Shown in pieces: positions 29,235-37,766 of a stretch of DNA of 64,000 bases (position 1 is the first letter of the stretch; each line of letters begins with the position of its first letter). A program made the position numbers and the translations under genes. Under the pieces are notes generated by a model. It was not told the origin of the DNA and ran no database searches. It saw nothing but the letters and a program-made list of their open reading frames with translations. Source of the DNA: Prevotella intermedia ATCC 25611 = DSM 20706 (lineage in GTDB: Bacteria; Bacteroidota; Bacteroidia; Bacteroidales; Bacteroidaceae); NCBI RefSeq assembly GCF_001953955.1, contig NZ_CP019300.1, forward strand, positions 496,001 through 560,000. Direction: 5' to 3'.

Positions 29235-30755
29235 ATGGCAAAAAAAGCACTTCTGATGATTCTCGATGGTTGGGGTCTCGGAAAACACGGTAAGGGAGAT
29301 GTTATTTACAATACGCCAACACCTTACTTGGACTATCTGAATGCAGTTTCTTCACACTCACAGTTGGAGGCTTCGGGCGAAAACGTGGGTCTGCCAGACG
29401 GTCAGATGGGTAACTCTGAAGTAGGACACCTTAACATTGGTGCTGGACGAATTGTATATCAGGATTTAGTAAAGATTAATAAGGCTTGCCAAAGCGGTGA
29501 TATTCTGAAGAATAAAGAAATCATTAACGCTTACAGCTATGCACAGAAGACAGGCAAGAAGGTTCACTTGATGGGTTTAACGTCTAATGGTGGCGTTCAC
29601 TCTTCATTGGAACACCTTCATAAACTAATCGAAATCGGCAAGGAATACGGCTTGAACGATGTTTATGTGCATTGCTTTATGGACGGTCGCGATACCGACC
29701 CGAAGAGCGGTGCAGGCTTTATTGCCGACATACAGAAGGTCTGCGACGCCAACGGTGCGCACATCGCATCTATCGTTGGTCGCTTCTACGCAATGGACCG
29801 CGATAAGCGTTGGGAACGTGTGAAAGAGGCTTATGACCTGCTTGTCGAGGCGAAAGGAAAGCAAGCTACCGATATGGTGAAAGCCGTAGAGGAAAGTTAT
29901 GCCGATGGAGTTACCGATGAGTTCATCAAGCCAATCACCAATGCAAACGTAAACGGAACCATTGGCGAGGGCGATGTGGTTATTTTCTTCAACTTCCGCA
30001 ACGACCGAGCAAAGGAACTTACCTACGTTCTCACGCAGCAGGATATGGCAGAGCAGGGTATGCACACCATAAAGGATTTGCAATACTACTGTATGACACC
30101 ATACGATGCAAGTTTCGAGGGTGTCCACATTCTGTTCCCAAAAGAGAATGTTACGATGACGCTTGGCGAATACCTAAGTGTGAAAGGCAAGAAACAGCTG
30201 CATACGGCTGAAACAGAGAAGTATGCGCACGTTACATTCTTCTTCAATGGTGGTCGCGAAGAACCTTACGAAGGCGAAGACCGCATTTTGGTGGCATCGC
30301 CAAAGGTTGCTACTTACGACTTGAAGCCAGAGATGAGTGCCTACGAAGTGAAAGACAAGCTGGTTGCAGCCATCAATACAGCGGAGTACGACTTTATTGT
30401 TGTGAACTTTGCCAATGGCGATATGGTTGGTCATACAGGCGTTATGAACGCCATTGCGAAAGCCGTTCATGCGGTAGACAACTGTGTGAAGGAAGTTATC
30501 GAAGCTGCAAAGGCGAACGATTATGAAGCTATCATCATTGCCGACCATGGTAATGCCGACAATGCGCTGAACGAAGACGGTTCGCCAAATACGGCACACT
30601 CGTTGAACCCTGTACCGTTTATATACGTTACCGACAACAATTCGGCTCGTGTAAAGTCTGGTCGATTGGCTGATGTTGCGCCTTCTATTCTCCACATTAT
30701 GGGCTTGGAACAGCCCGAAGAGATGACAGGCGAATGCTTGATAGAAGATAAATAA
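29235..30755 (+). CDS. gpmI: 2,3-bisphosphoglycerate-independent phosphoglycerate mutase
   Basis: A 506-residue glycolytic enzyme that interconverts 3- and 2-phosphoglycerate using two manganese ions. The metal and nucleophile motifs are complete: LMILDGWG at residues 7-14, the phosphoserine in QMGNSEVGH (Ser61), [11 protein letters not shown], and the C-terminal metal site [10 protein letters not shown] and AHSLNPVP. Length is normal for the alkaline-phosphatase-superfamily mutase. It has its own promoter, and a weak inverted repeat separates it from the glycosylase genes. Confidence 0.95.
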   Translation: MAKKALLMILDGWGLGKHGKGDVIYNTPTPYLDYLNAVSSHSQLEASGENVGLPDGQMGNSEVGHLNIGAGRIVYQDLVKINKACQSGDILKNKEIINAYSYAQKTGKKVHLMGLTSNGGVHSSLEHLHKLIEIGKEYGLNDVYVHCFMDGRDTDPKSGAGFIADIQKVCDANGAHIASIVGRFYAMDRDKRWERVKEAYDLLVEAKGKQATDMVKAVEESYADGVTDEFIKPITNANVNGTIGEGDVVIFFNFRNDRAKELTYVLTQQDMAEQGMHTIKDLQYYCMTPYDASFEGVHILFPKENVTMTLGEYLSVKGKKQLHTAETEKYAHVTFFFNGGREEPYEGEDRILVASPKVATYDLKPEMSAYEVKDKLVAAINTAEYDFIVVNFANGDMVGHTGVMNAIAKAVHAVDNCVKEVIEAAKANDYEAIIIADHGNADNALNEDGSPNTAHSLNPVPFIYVTDNNSARVKSGRLADVAPSILHIMGLEQPEEMTGECLIEDK

Positions 30756-30772
30756 AGATAAAAACAATGGTT

Positions 30773-30803
30773 TAGCCCTATCAGACTTATGCCTGATAGG
30801 GCT
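30773..30803 (+). terminator. Possible weak terminator after gpmI
   Basis: AGCCCTATCAG pairs with CTGATAGGGCT, but the following bases (GAATTGTAT) are not a T-run, and the next gene starts 23 bp later. It may instead be a processing or attenuation site. Confidence 0.4.
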
Positions 30804-30825
30804 GAATTGTATCTAAGAAAATGTT

Positions 30826-31488
30826 ATGGTAGATATTGAGGCTTCTTGGAAACAACACTTGGAGGGGGAGTTTACGAAACCTTACTTCACCCAACTCACC
30901 GAAAGTGTGCGCAACGAGTATATGAACAGCTTGTGCTTTCCACCGGGAAAACTTGTTTTCAATGCTTTTAATCTTTGTCCGTTCGACAAGGTTAAAGTGG
31001 TTATTCTGGGGCAAGACCCTTACCACGAGCAAGGGCAAGCTATGGGCTTGAGCTTCTCTGTGCCCGAAGGAATAATGCTGCCGCCATCGCTCCAAAACAT
31101 TTATAAAGAGATACAAAACGACCTTGGCAAACCCATACCCACATCGGGCGACCTAACGCGTTGGGCAGAACAAGGCGTGTTGCTGCTGAATGCCACGCTG
31201 ACGGTGCGTGCGCATATAGCCAACAGTCATCAAATCTTGGGCTGGCAGAACTTCACAGACGCCGCTATCGAGGCACTTAATGCCCATCGTGAACACATTG
31301 TGTTTATGCTTTGGGGTGGTTTTGCCCGCTCGAAAAAACGATTGATAGATGCCAATCGCCATTGTATTATCGAATCGGTGCACCCCTCTCCGCTGTCGGC
31401 AAATAGAGGTGGCTGGTTCGGACAGCACCAATTTTCACGTTGCAACGCTTATTTAAAGCAACAAGGATTGGACGAAATAGATTGGTAA
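30826..31488 (+). CDS. ung: Uracil-DNA glycosylase (family 1), canonical copy
   Basis: A 220-residue base-excision repair enzyme that removes uracil from DNA. All family-1 motifs are present: the water-activating GQDPYH (Asp64, Tyr66), the uracil-binding Asn122 in LLNATLTV, and VHPSPLSA with the catalytic His186 and the intercalating Leu190. Length is normal. It is followed after 31 bp by a diverged second copy, with which it shares a stretch of 77/78 identical bases (31036-31113 against 31772-31849). Confidence 0.95.
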   Translation: MVDIEASWKQHLEGEFTKPYFTQLTESVRNEYMNSLCFPPGKLVFNAFNLCPFDKVKVVILGQDPYHEQGQAMGLSFSVPEGIMLPPSLQNIYKEIQNDLGKPIPTSGDLTRWAEQGVLLLNATLTVRAHIANSHQILGWQNFTDAAIEALNAHREHIVFMLWGGFARSKKRLIDANRHCIIESVHPSPLSANRGGWFGQHQFSRCNAYLKQQGLDEIDW

Positions 31489-31500
31489 ACCCATATTTGG

Positions 31501-31552
31501 GAAAGAGAAAAGGAAAGAAATGAGTGATAAGAAGATGATGCCTATCTTGCAG
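31501..31552 (+). repeat. 52-bp direct repeat, left copy
   Basis: This segment holds the Shine-Dalgarno-like AAAGGAAAG and the first 11 codons (MSDKKMMPILQ) of the second glycosylase gene. It matches 32228-32279, at the start of the DUF3109 gene, in 51 of 52 bases. Confidence 0.9.
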
Positions 31553-32257
31553 ATTAATGGTACTGATGTTTCTCTTGAGGCTTCTTGGGAAGAACATTTG
31601 AGGGGCGAAATTAAAAAACCTTACTTTACTGAACTCGTTGAAAAACTAAATAGTGAGTATGAAAATGAAGTATGTTATCCTTCAAAAAAGCTTATTTTCA
31701 ATGCTTTTAATCTTTGTCCATTCGATAAGGTTAGGGTAGTTATTCTTGGACAGGACCCTTACTACAACGGACAAGCTATGGGCTTGAGCTTCTCTGTGCC
31801 CGAAGGAATAATGCTGCCGCCATCGCTCCGAAACATTTATAAAGAGATAGAAGATGACCTTCACTATTCTATGCCCAAATCGGGCGATTTAACTCGTTGG
31901 GCTGAACAAGGTGTTTTGTTACTGAATACAACACTGACAGTGCGTGAGGCTAAACCCAATAGTCATAAGAGATTAAAATGGCAGAACTTTACAGACGCAG
32001 CCATTAAAGTATTAAATAAAAACTGTGAAAACATTGTATTTATGCTTTGGGGAAATGATGCAAAGAGGAAAAAAAGACTGATAGATACTGAACGTCATCA
32101 TATAATCGAATCATATCACCCTACTGCAAGGCAAAAATATAAATTTAAAAAGCACCAATTTACATGTTGCAACGCTTATTTAAAGCAACAAGGAATGGGT
32201 GAAATAGATTGGTTAATGCGTACTGAGGAAAGAGAAAAGGAAAGAAATGAGCGATAA
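31520..32257 (+). CDS. Diverged second uracil-DNA glycosylase with altered active-site loops
   Basis: A 245-residue paralogue of the preceding glycosylase. Residues 1-11 (MSDKKMMPILQ) are those of the downstream DUF3109 protein; the glycosylase similarity begins at LEASWEEHL. The catalytic aspartate (Asp79 in GQDPYY), the uracil-binding asparagine (Asn136 in LLNTTLTV) and a histidine at the HPSP position (His200 in ESYHPTARQ) are kept. The histidine of GQDPYH has become tyrosine with a one-residue deletion, and the PSPLS leucine loop that fills the flipped-base gap is replaced by PTARQ. The original stop is lost (TGG TAA has become TGG TTA), adding 14 residues up to a stop that overlaps the DUF3109 start by 11 bases. 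The base composition is richer in A/T than in the first copy. Activity may be reduced or changed. Confidence 0.85.
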   Translation: MSDKKMMPILQINGTDVSLEASWEEHLRGEIKKPYFTELVEKLNSEYENEVCYPSKKLIFNAFNLCPFDKVRVVILGQDPYYNGQAMGLSFSVPEGIMLPPSLRNIYKEIEDDLHYSMPKSGDLTRWAEQGVLLLNTTLTVREAKPNSHKRLKWQNFTDAAIKVLNKNCENIVFMLWGNDAKRKKRLIDTERHHIIESYHPTARQKYKFKKHQFTCCNAYLKQQGMGEIDWLMRTEEREKERNER

Positions 32258-32279
32258 GAAGATGATGCCTATCTTGCAG
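32228..32279 (+). repeat. 52-bp direct repeat, right copy
   Basis: Covers the end of the second glycosylase gene and the start of the DUF3109 gene. It differs from 31501-31552 at one base (C for T). The pair marks the edges of a duplicated unit of 727 bp. Confidence 0.9.
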
Positions 32280-32846
32280 GTTGGCGATGTTTTGGTTTCA
32301 CCTGACATTATAACGGAGAAGTTCTGTTGCGACCTCGATGCTTGTAAGGGTATCTGTTGCGTGGAAGGAGATGCTGGCGCACCTGTTTCTATGGACGAAA
32401 TAGCAGCCATAGAAGATGTTGTAGATACGGTGTGGGGCGACCTCAGTGCGTCTGCGCAAGCCGTTATCGACAAGCAGGGCGTTGCTTATACCGACCGAGA
32501 AGGCGAGTTGGTAACCAGCATTGTGCACGGAAAAGACTGCGTTTTCACCTTCCACGACAAAGATTGTTGCCTCTGTGCGCTGGAGCGTTCGTACCGTGAG
32601 GGGAAGACAAGCTTCGTAAAACCCATTTCGTGCGCCCTCTATCCCATTCGCGTAAAAGAGTTTGGCAACAATCTTGTAGGTCTGAATTATCATCGTTGGG
32701 ACATCTGCAAAGATGCCGTGAAGAAGGGTAGGGAACTCGATTTGCCTATTTATAAGTTCTTAAAAGGTCCGCTTGTTCGCCGCTTTGGCGAAGAATGGTA
32801 TGCCGAATTGGAAACTGTTGCCGAGCAATTGCTGAAAGAATCGTAA
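32247..32846 (+). CDS. DUF3109 family cysteine-rich protein
   Basis: A 199-residue protein of the DUF3109 family, common in Bacteroidetes. It is cysteine-rich: CCDLDACKGICC near residue 27, CVFTF and CCLCALERS in the middle, SCALYPIR and DICKDA later. The spacing of the cysteines suggests an iron-sulphur or zinc cluster, but the function is not known. Its ATG overlaps the end of the second glycosylase gene by 11 bases in another frame. Relatives usually begin near QVGDVLVS, so translation could instead start at one of the internal methionines (residues 6 or 7). An ancestral ung-DUF3109 pair is likely. Confidence 0.8.
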   Translation: MSDKKMMPILQVGDVLVSPDIITEKFCCDLDACKGICCVEGDAGAPVSMDEIAAIEDVVDTVWGDLSASAQAVIDKQGVAYTDREGELVTSIVHGKDCVFTFHDKDCCLCALERSYREGKTSFVKPISCALYPIRVKEFGNNLVGLNYHRWDICKDAVKKGRELDLPIYKFLKGPLVRRFGEEWYAELETVAEQLLKES

Positions 32847-32923
32847 CCTATAATACATCTTTCTTTTCAAGCTATATATTTGTATGCTGATATATATCGT
32901 TTCACGTTTTTTTATAACTTTTC

Positions 32924-32955
32924 TTGTCCATATCAAAAACATTTATTATCTTTGC
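32924..32955 (+). promoter_or_regulatory. Promoter of the BspA-like gene
   Basis: TTG at 32924-32926 and TATCTTTGC at 32947-32955 are separated by 20 bp. The first gene downstream begins at 33338, so the leader would be about 375 nt. Confidence 0.65.
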
Positions 32956-32959
32956 ACCA

Positions 32960-33337
32960 ATTTATAAAAAGATTTGTGCTGCAAAGGATAAATAACTTAA
33001 AAATGTGTTATTCCTCTTTATATAATAATGGTATGGATAAGTTGCAAAAAAACAGAGATGTTTATGCAACTTTTAACTCGTTATATTTGGTTAGCTCGAA
33101 TATTTTGCTAACACACACAGGCGCACCGTCGCTAAATTCTTATACAAATATTTAAACGTACGCGCGCGAGGCATTGCGTACAACCTCGATAGGAAAAGGA
33201 ATTTCGTTGATTTTCTTTTCCTAAATCATCGTATCCGTTGGCCAAGTAGAATAGCCTGAATTAAGGATATGCTAACTATTGCTTAATTCAACTATTGAGA
33301 ATTATAAATTAAGAAATATCAATATTTTATTTTTATT
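32960..33337 (+). other. Long leader region before the BspA-like gene
   Basis: No supported gene. Inverted repeats AGGAAAAG/CTTTTCCT (33191-33222) and GAATTAAG/CTTAATTC (33258-33289) could form hairpins in the transcript. A 50-codon open frame starts at 33004 (MCYSSLYNNGMD) after an A-rich stretch, without further support. No known riboswitch class is recognised. Confidence 0.4.
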
Positions 33338-36300
33338 ATGAAACAAACAAAACATTTATTATTGCTGTTACTGGCATTTATATTGTCGGTAACAGAAACC
33401 TTTGCACAAGCTGTGGGTACTGATTTTACGGTAGGTAATATCAAGTACATTGTAACGGCAATGGATTTAACCACACATAACAATACGGTAGCTGTGAGCT
33501 ATATTGGTGGTACGGGTGCCGTAACTGTGCCTACATCGGTGGTGCACCCGAAAAACAAGGAAACTGTTTATATTACAGAATCAAAGGAATACACTAATTG
33601 TGCTGACGGTGTTACCAGCATAACTTTCTCTGAGGGTTATACCACGATGGGGAAAGGTTGCTATGCAAAGTCGAAAAACCTAACAAAGGTTACTTTCCCC
33701 AAGTCTTTTACTACGATGAATCCTGGCTGTTTCGAGGCAAACAATAAATTAACCTCTTTTGAAGTAGTCAGTGGTAACACTAAATTCTCAACCAATTCCG
33801 ACGGTTGGTTACTTGCTGATGGTGGAACGACCTTACAGGCTTATCCAACCGGACTTAGTGGCGATGTAACTATTCCGAATACGATTACGAAAATTGCACC
33901 AACGGCTTTCAATGTATGTGCCAGTCTTGAAAAAGTAACAATTCCTGCATCAGTAACCAGTATTGAATCAGGAATCACTGCCAGTTTCTTGGCTGTAGGT
34001 ACGTATTTCGAAGTAGATGATAGTAATCCTAATTACAAGAGTGTGGACGGCGTGCTTTTCAACAAAGACGTGTCAGAACTAATAACTTTCCCAAAAGACT
34101 ATTCAGGTTCACTTCCAAGTGGCAAGTATACTGTTCCTTCAACAGTGAAGACCATCGCCGGTGAGGCTTTCAGCCATACGTCTACCGTGTTGAAGGCTAT
34201 TGACCTTAGTAACACCGAAACCATCAGTGCACAGGCATTTGACTATACCAGTGGACTGGAAAAAGTAACTATTGGTCCAAAGGTGAACAGTATAGAAGAC
34301 GGTGCTTTCCTCAATTGCGAAAAGATAACGGAATATATAGTTGATGCAAACAATGCGAGTTATTCCAGCGATGAGGGTATCATTTATTCCAAGGACAAGA
34401 AAACGCTCTATCTTTGTCCGATAGCTAAGACTGGTTCTTATGAAATTCCTGAAGGTACGGTAACCGTTAAGGCTAAAGCATTCTATTCTTCTAAGCTTTC
34501 AAGCATAAAGTTCCCCTCTACTCTTACAGCTGTGGAGGATCAAGCATTCCGTTTCAGTTCTATTTCTAATCTTGATTTTGGTACTAACTCTAATCTTTCG
34601 TCTATCGGAAGTTCTGCTTTTGGCAATACTCAATTGACTGGTAGCCTTACGCTCCCCGCTTCTGTTGCCAATTTGGGTTCAGGTGCTTTCAACTACACCA
34701 AGTTAAAAGATGTTCATATTGCTGACGGTTCAAAACTTGAGGCTATCACTTTTCAGGCATTTGGCAATATGCCCGAACTTGAAACTTTTATATTCGATGG
34801 CTCGGCTAACCATTTGAAACGTCTTGACGAACAAGCATTTACCAATGACCCGAAACTTAAGCGTTTCGATGTTCCTGCGTCTGTAACGACAATTGGTAAA
34901 GGTGCTTTCTTGAATACTACAGCATTAGAAACCGTAACTTTCCAATCTCCTTCAAAGATTAAAGAAATCAAAGAAGGTGCTTTCGGTTCCAGTGGTATCA
35001 AGTACATCAATTTACCCAACAGTGTAGAAACTATTCAACAGCAAGCATTCGACAACTGTACCAATCTTACGACTATTACAATTCCTGCTTCTGTAACGAA
35101 TGTTGGTATAGGAGTTTTCAATTTCTGTGAAAACTTAACAACCATCAATGTAGATGCTGCCAACACTAAGTACTCGTCTCTTAGCGGTATGCTGACCAAC
35201 AAGGATAAGACCGAACTTGTGGTATTCCCTGCAGGTAAGGCAAACAGTAAGTATGCACTTATTCCTAACATTTCAACAGTTAAACCATACGCCTTTTACG
35301 GTAGCGAGAAGATAACCAATATAACTTTCCCTAAAACCGTAACTTCTATCGGCGACCGTGCTATCGCCCTATGCGATAAATTAAAGTCGCTCAGTTTTAT
35401 GGGTGAGGATAATGTACCGGTATTGAATGCTGACATTATGTATCAATCAAGTAATCTCCGCGACGTAACCATTTATGTACGCAAGAAGTGGTATGAGAAT
35501 AGTGCCAACGATGCTGCTGTGAATACTTACAACAGTAGATTTAAGGAAGTCCACCCCTCGTTTGTGTCAGAGACTGGGTACGACCGTGGCACGGAATTCT
35601 TCCCTACTTCTGCAACAAATGTAGGTGTTATCAGCTTCTATACTCCTCGTACCTCTGTTATTATTGACAATACAGCCAAGGAATCAGATTACACAGACGT
35701 GCGTGGCAAGCATTGGACGGCTACGACCTACGATGTGAGCAGTATTCTCGACTACGCATATCAGAACGAAACAACTGTCAAAGACATAGTGGTACTTTCC
35801 AACATCGGTATTGTCGGACTTAATGCTTTCAAAGCTGGAAATCAGTTACAAGGAATATATTTTGTGAGCAACACACCAGCGCAGCTTAACTCTACCGACT
35901 ACGGAATGAATGCTACCGATTATCCGTTTAATGCCAACCAGAATATTTATGTGAAGCGCAGTAAGGTGAACGATTACAAAACAGTTTGGGAAGTAGATGG
36001 GCACACACTGAACATTACTGCCGAAATTCCACAGACAACCCACAGTTACGGTGCAACTCGTTGCTATCCGTTCGATGTGCAGTACGATAACAACCGCGAT
36101 GTTCGCCCTTATCTGCCCGTTGATTTCAGCCACATGACAGCTGCAAATCCGTATGCTAAGGCGCGTCGCATCGACGACGGCTATGTGCCTGCATTCCTCG
36201 GAGTGCTGCTGCACAGTCGTAATGCTGCCAGTGCCACCTCTTATTGCGAGATGACCGATACACAAGACCATCACGCCGTAAACGACCCATCGGGCAAGTA

Positions 36301-36658
36301 TTCTGCAGCCACCTACAAGATGGTGGGTGTTGTTGAGGATACGCAGGTAATGAGCGATGCCAACAACAATTTATATGCTTTCAGCAAGAGCAAGGGACAA
36401 TTCCTGAAGATTAAGCAGGCTCTGGGTAATATGATGCCTCGCTTCAGTGCTTATTTGAAGTTGGACAGCAGCAATCAGGCTAAAGGTTTCTCGTTCCGTT
36501 TCGACGATGACGACCCTTCTACAACGGGCATTGAAAACATCGAGATAGCAGAAGACGCCAATGACAGTGCACCTTACTACAATCTGAACGGTATGAGAGT
36601 GAACAATCCTGCCAAGGGAGTATACATACATAATGGAAAGAAAGTAATCATCAAATAA
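33338..36658 (+). CDS. BspA-like leucine-rich-repeat surface protein
   Basis: A 1106-residue secreted protein with a signal peptide (about residues 1-24, ending TETFAQ). From about residue 60 to 720 it consists of LRR_5 (BspA-type, Treponema pallidum-like) repeats of about 23 residues, with the signature I..GAF....L..I.IP.SVT.IG seen in VTIPASVTSIESG, TTIGKGAFLNTTALETV and TVKPYAFYGSEKITNI. A beta-rich region follows (about 740-1060) and the end (YYNLNGMRVNNPAKGVYIHN) resembles a T9SS tail. BspA-like proteins bind host matrix proteins and other bacteria in oral Bacteroidetes; here that is inferred. A small acidic protein gene follows after 13 bp, so the two are probably cotranscribed. Confidence 0.85.
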   Translation: MKQTKHLLLLLLAFILSVTETFAQAVGTDFTVGNIKYIVTAMDLTTHNNTVAVSYIGGTGAVTVPTSVVHPKNKETVYITESKEYTNCADGVTSITFSEGYTTMGKGCYAKSKNLTKVTFPKSFTTMNPGCFEANNKLTSFEVVSGNTKFSTNSDGWLLADGGTTLQAYPTGLSGDVTIPNTITKIAPTAFNVCASLEKVTIPASVTSIESGITASFLAVGTYFEVDDSNPNYKSVDGVLFNKDVSELITFPKDYSGSLPSGKYTVPSTVKTIAGEAFSHTSTVLKAIDLSNTETISAQAFDYTSGLEKVTIGPKVNSIEDGAFLNCEKITEYIVDANNASYSSDEGIIYSKDKKTLYLCPIAKTGSYEIPEGTVTVKAKAFYSSKLSSIKFPSTLTAVEDQAFRFSSISNLDFGTNSNLSSIGSSAFGNTQLTGSLTLPASVANLGSGAFNYTKLKDVHIADGSKLEAITFQAFGNMPELETFIFDGSANHLKRLDEQAFTNDPKLKRFDVPASVTTIGKGAFLNTTALETVTFQSPSKIKEIKEGAFGSSGIKYINLPNSVETIQQQAFDNCTNLTTITIPASVTNVGIGVFNFCENLTTINVDAANTKYSSLSGMLTNKDKTELVVFPAGKANSKYALIPNISTVKPYAFYGSEKITNITFPKTVTSIGDRAIALCDKLKSLSFMGEDNVPVLNADIMYQSSNLRDVTIYVRKKWYENSANDAAVNTYNSRFKEVHPSFVSETGYDRGTEFFPTSATNVGVISFYTPRTSVIIDNTAKESDYTDVRGKHWTATTYDVSSILDYAYQNETTVKDIVVLSNIGIVGLNAFKAGNQLQGIYFVSNTPAQLNSTDYGMNATDYPFNANQNIYVKRSKVNDYKTVWEVDGHTLNITAEIPQTTHSYGATRCYPFDVQYDNNRDVRPYLPVDFSHMTAANPYAKARRIDDGYVPAFLGVLLHSRNAASATSYCEMTDTQDHHAVNDPSGKYSAATYKMVGVVEDTQVMSDANNNLYAFSKSKGQFLKIKQALGNMMPRFSAYLKLDSSNQAKGFSFRFDDDDPSTTGIENIEIAEDANDSAPYYNLNGMRVNNPAKGVYIHNGKKVIIK

Positions 36659-36671
36659 AGGAGATTTCGAA

Positions 36672-36863
36672 ATGAATAAAAAAGAATATATACAGCCCAA
36701 AGCAGAAGTGGTTATCGTGAATGGTGATACTCTTATGGACGGCGAATGGTGGAGTGTACAGGTTAATCTGGGAGAGGAAATCGAAGACGACGACATCGGT
36801 GCCAAGGAGGGTTCTTTTGACGATGACTGGGGATTTTCCGGGTTTAATTCTTGGGATAACTAA
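36672..36863 (+). CDS. Small acidic protein with a YIxPxxEV start
   Basis: A 63-residue protein without a signal peptide. It opens with MNKKEYIQPKAEVVIV and then becomes strongly acidic and tryptophan-rich (GEWWSVQV, EEIEDDDIGAKEG, SFDDDWGFSGF). Short proteins with this KK-Y-x-P-x-x-EV opening are common next to secreted-protein genes in Bacteroidales and are usually left as hypothetical. The start follows GGAGATTTCGAA, a fair ribosome-binding site, 13 bp after the BspA-like stop. Function unknown; a chaperone, immunity or precursor-peptide role can be imagined but nothing here shows it. Confidence 0.6.
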   Translation: MNKKEYIQPKAEVVIVNGDTLMDGEWWSVQVNLGEEIEDDDIGAKEGSFDDDWGFSGFNSWDN

Positions 36864-36999
36864 TAACTATTTCAGCCATGTTCAACCTGTGTATGCGGTT
36901 GGGCATGGCACTTTCAGTGTGGGAATGTTCTTTGCGGAACTACTAATAATGAGAAATCGTTAATTAATATTAACCTTCCGTGGGAGGTGTAGATATAGA

Positions 37000-37095
37000 T
37001 AACGACAAGTCCTACTTCCGTGGGGCACGGAAGTATAACCCGTGCCCCACGGGTTATACTTTAGTCGTTATTAACATTTCTGCCGCTTCACGGCA
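37000..37095 (+). promoter_or_regulatory. Leader with mutually exclusive hairpins before the HU-like gene
   Basis: Two perfect stems overlap. Stem A pairs CCGTGGGGCACGG (37019-37031) with CCGTGCCCCACGG (37041-37053). Stem B pairs AAGTATAACCCGTG (37032-37045) with CACGGGTTATACTT (37049-37062). They share bases and cannot form together. ATAACGAC (37000-37007) with GTCGTTAT (37065-37072) could enclose both. A small TGCCG/CGGCA hairpin (37081-37095) lies close to the start codon at 37113. Confidence 0.65.
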
Positions 37096-37112
37096 TAAAA
37101 ACAATTAAAATT

Positions 37113-37577
37113 ATGGCTTTTTACAAGAAAACGAAAATGAAGGTGAATGGCAAGTGGTATCCCAAATCCGTTTTGGTAGGTTCACCAATTAGCACCGAAC
37201 AAGTGGCAAAGCGTCTGGCAGCCGAATCTACTGTGAGTCCTGCCGACGTTCGTGCGGTACTGACTGCCCTTGGTGGCGTGATGGGCGATTTTATGGCGCA
37301 GGGTCGTTCGGTGAAGCTTGACGGTGTCGGTTCGTTCTATTTCACGGCGGCGACCAACAAGAATGGTGTTGCAACCGAGAAGGAAGTAACCGCCAATCTC
37401 ATCAACGGCGTGCGTGTGCGTTTCATTCCCGAAACCCGCTATCGTGGCGGTGGAAAAGGACGTGTATCAACCCGCAGCCTAACGGACGTGGACATAGAAT
37501 GGGAGGAATGGAAAGGCAAGGTTGCTTCTGACAACTCCGGCTCGACGCCTACCCCGGGCGGAAGTGAGCACCCGTAA
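37113..37577 (+). CDS. HU-HIG type DNA-binding protein
   Basis: A 154-residue protein of the HU/IHF-like superfamily in the form typical of Bacteroidales. The N-terminal MAFYKKTKMKVNGKWYPKS leads into helices with TEQVAKRLAAESTVSPADV and the beta-arm core GRSVKLDGVGSFYFTAA, ending with a low-complexity tail (SGSTPTPGG). Such proteins coat or bend DNA, and some lie near capsule or surface-protein loci. The leader upstream is highly structured, which suggests regulation of its own expression. Confidence 0.85.
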   Translation: MAFYKKTKMKVNGKWYPKSVLVGSPISTEQVAKRLAAESTVSPADVRAVLTALGGVMGDFMAQGRSVKLDGVGSFYFTAATNKNGVATEKEVTANLINGVRVRFIPETRYRGGGKGRVSTRSLTDVDIEWEEWKGKVASDNSGSTPTPGGSEHP

Positions 37578-37606
37578 AACGTATAAAATCTTAAGTATTT
37601 ATTTTT

Positions 37607-37647
37607 ATAGTCGCAAGAATTGTTGAGAGACAGGGCTTGCGACTATG
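37607..37647 (+). terminator. Possible terminator after the HU-like gene
   Basis: ATAGTCGCAAG pairs with CTTGCGACTAT around a 19-nt loop, followed by GTTATTTGTCTT. Confidence 0.6.
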
Positions 37648-37665
37648 TTATTTGTCTTATAATGA

Positions 37666-37704
37666 ATAAGTAGGTGTTAATTAATCATGAACACCTACTT
37701 ATTT
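37666..37704. terminator. Inverted repeat between convergent genes
   Basis: AATAAGTAGGTGTT and AACACCTACTTATT form a perfect 14-bp stem with an 11-nt loop. T-runs are weak on both sides, so bidirectional termination is only likely. Confidence 0.5.
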
Positions 37705-37766
37705 AGCACTAAAGCGATTTATTAAAGTCTGTGTTTTCCTAATTCTGAAACGCTGTTGCACCGGTT

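Noticed and set aside
33004..33155. 50-codon frame in the leader of the BspA-like gene
   Set aside because: There is no convincing ribosome-binding site, signal peptide or recognisable family. I describe it only as part of the leader.
36998..37062. Simple Rho-independent terminator after the small acidic protein gene
   Set aside because: The hairpins are strong but neither is followed by a T-run, and they overlap in a way that suits alternative folding better. I list them as a leader element.
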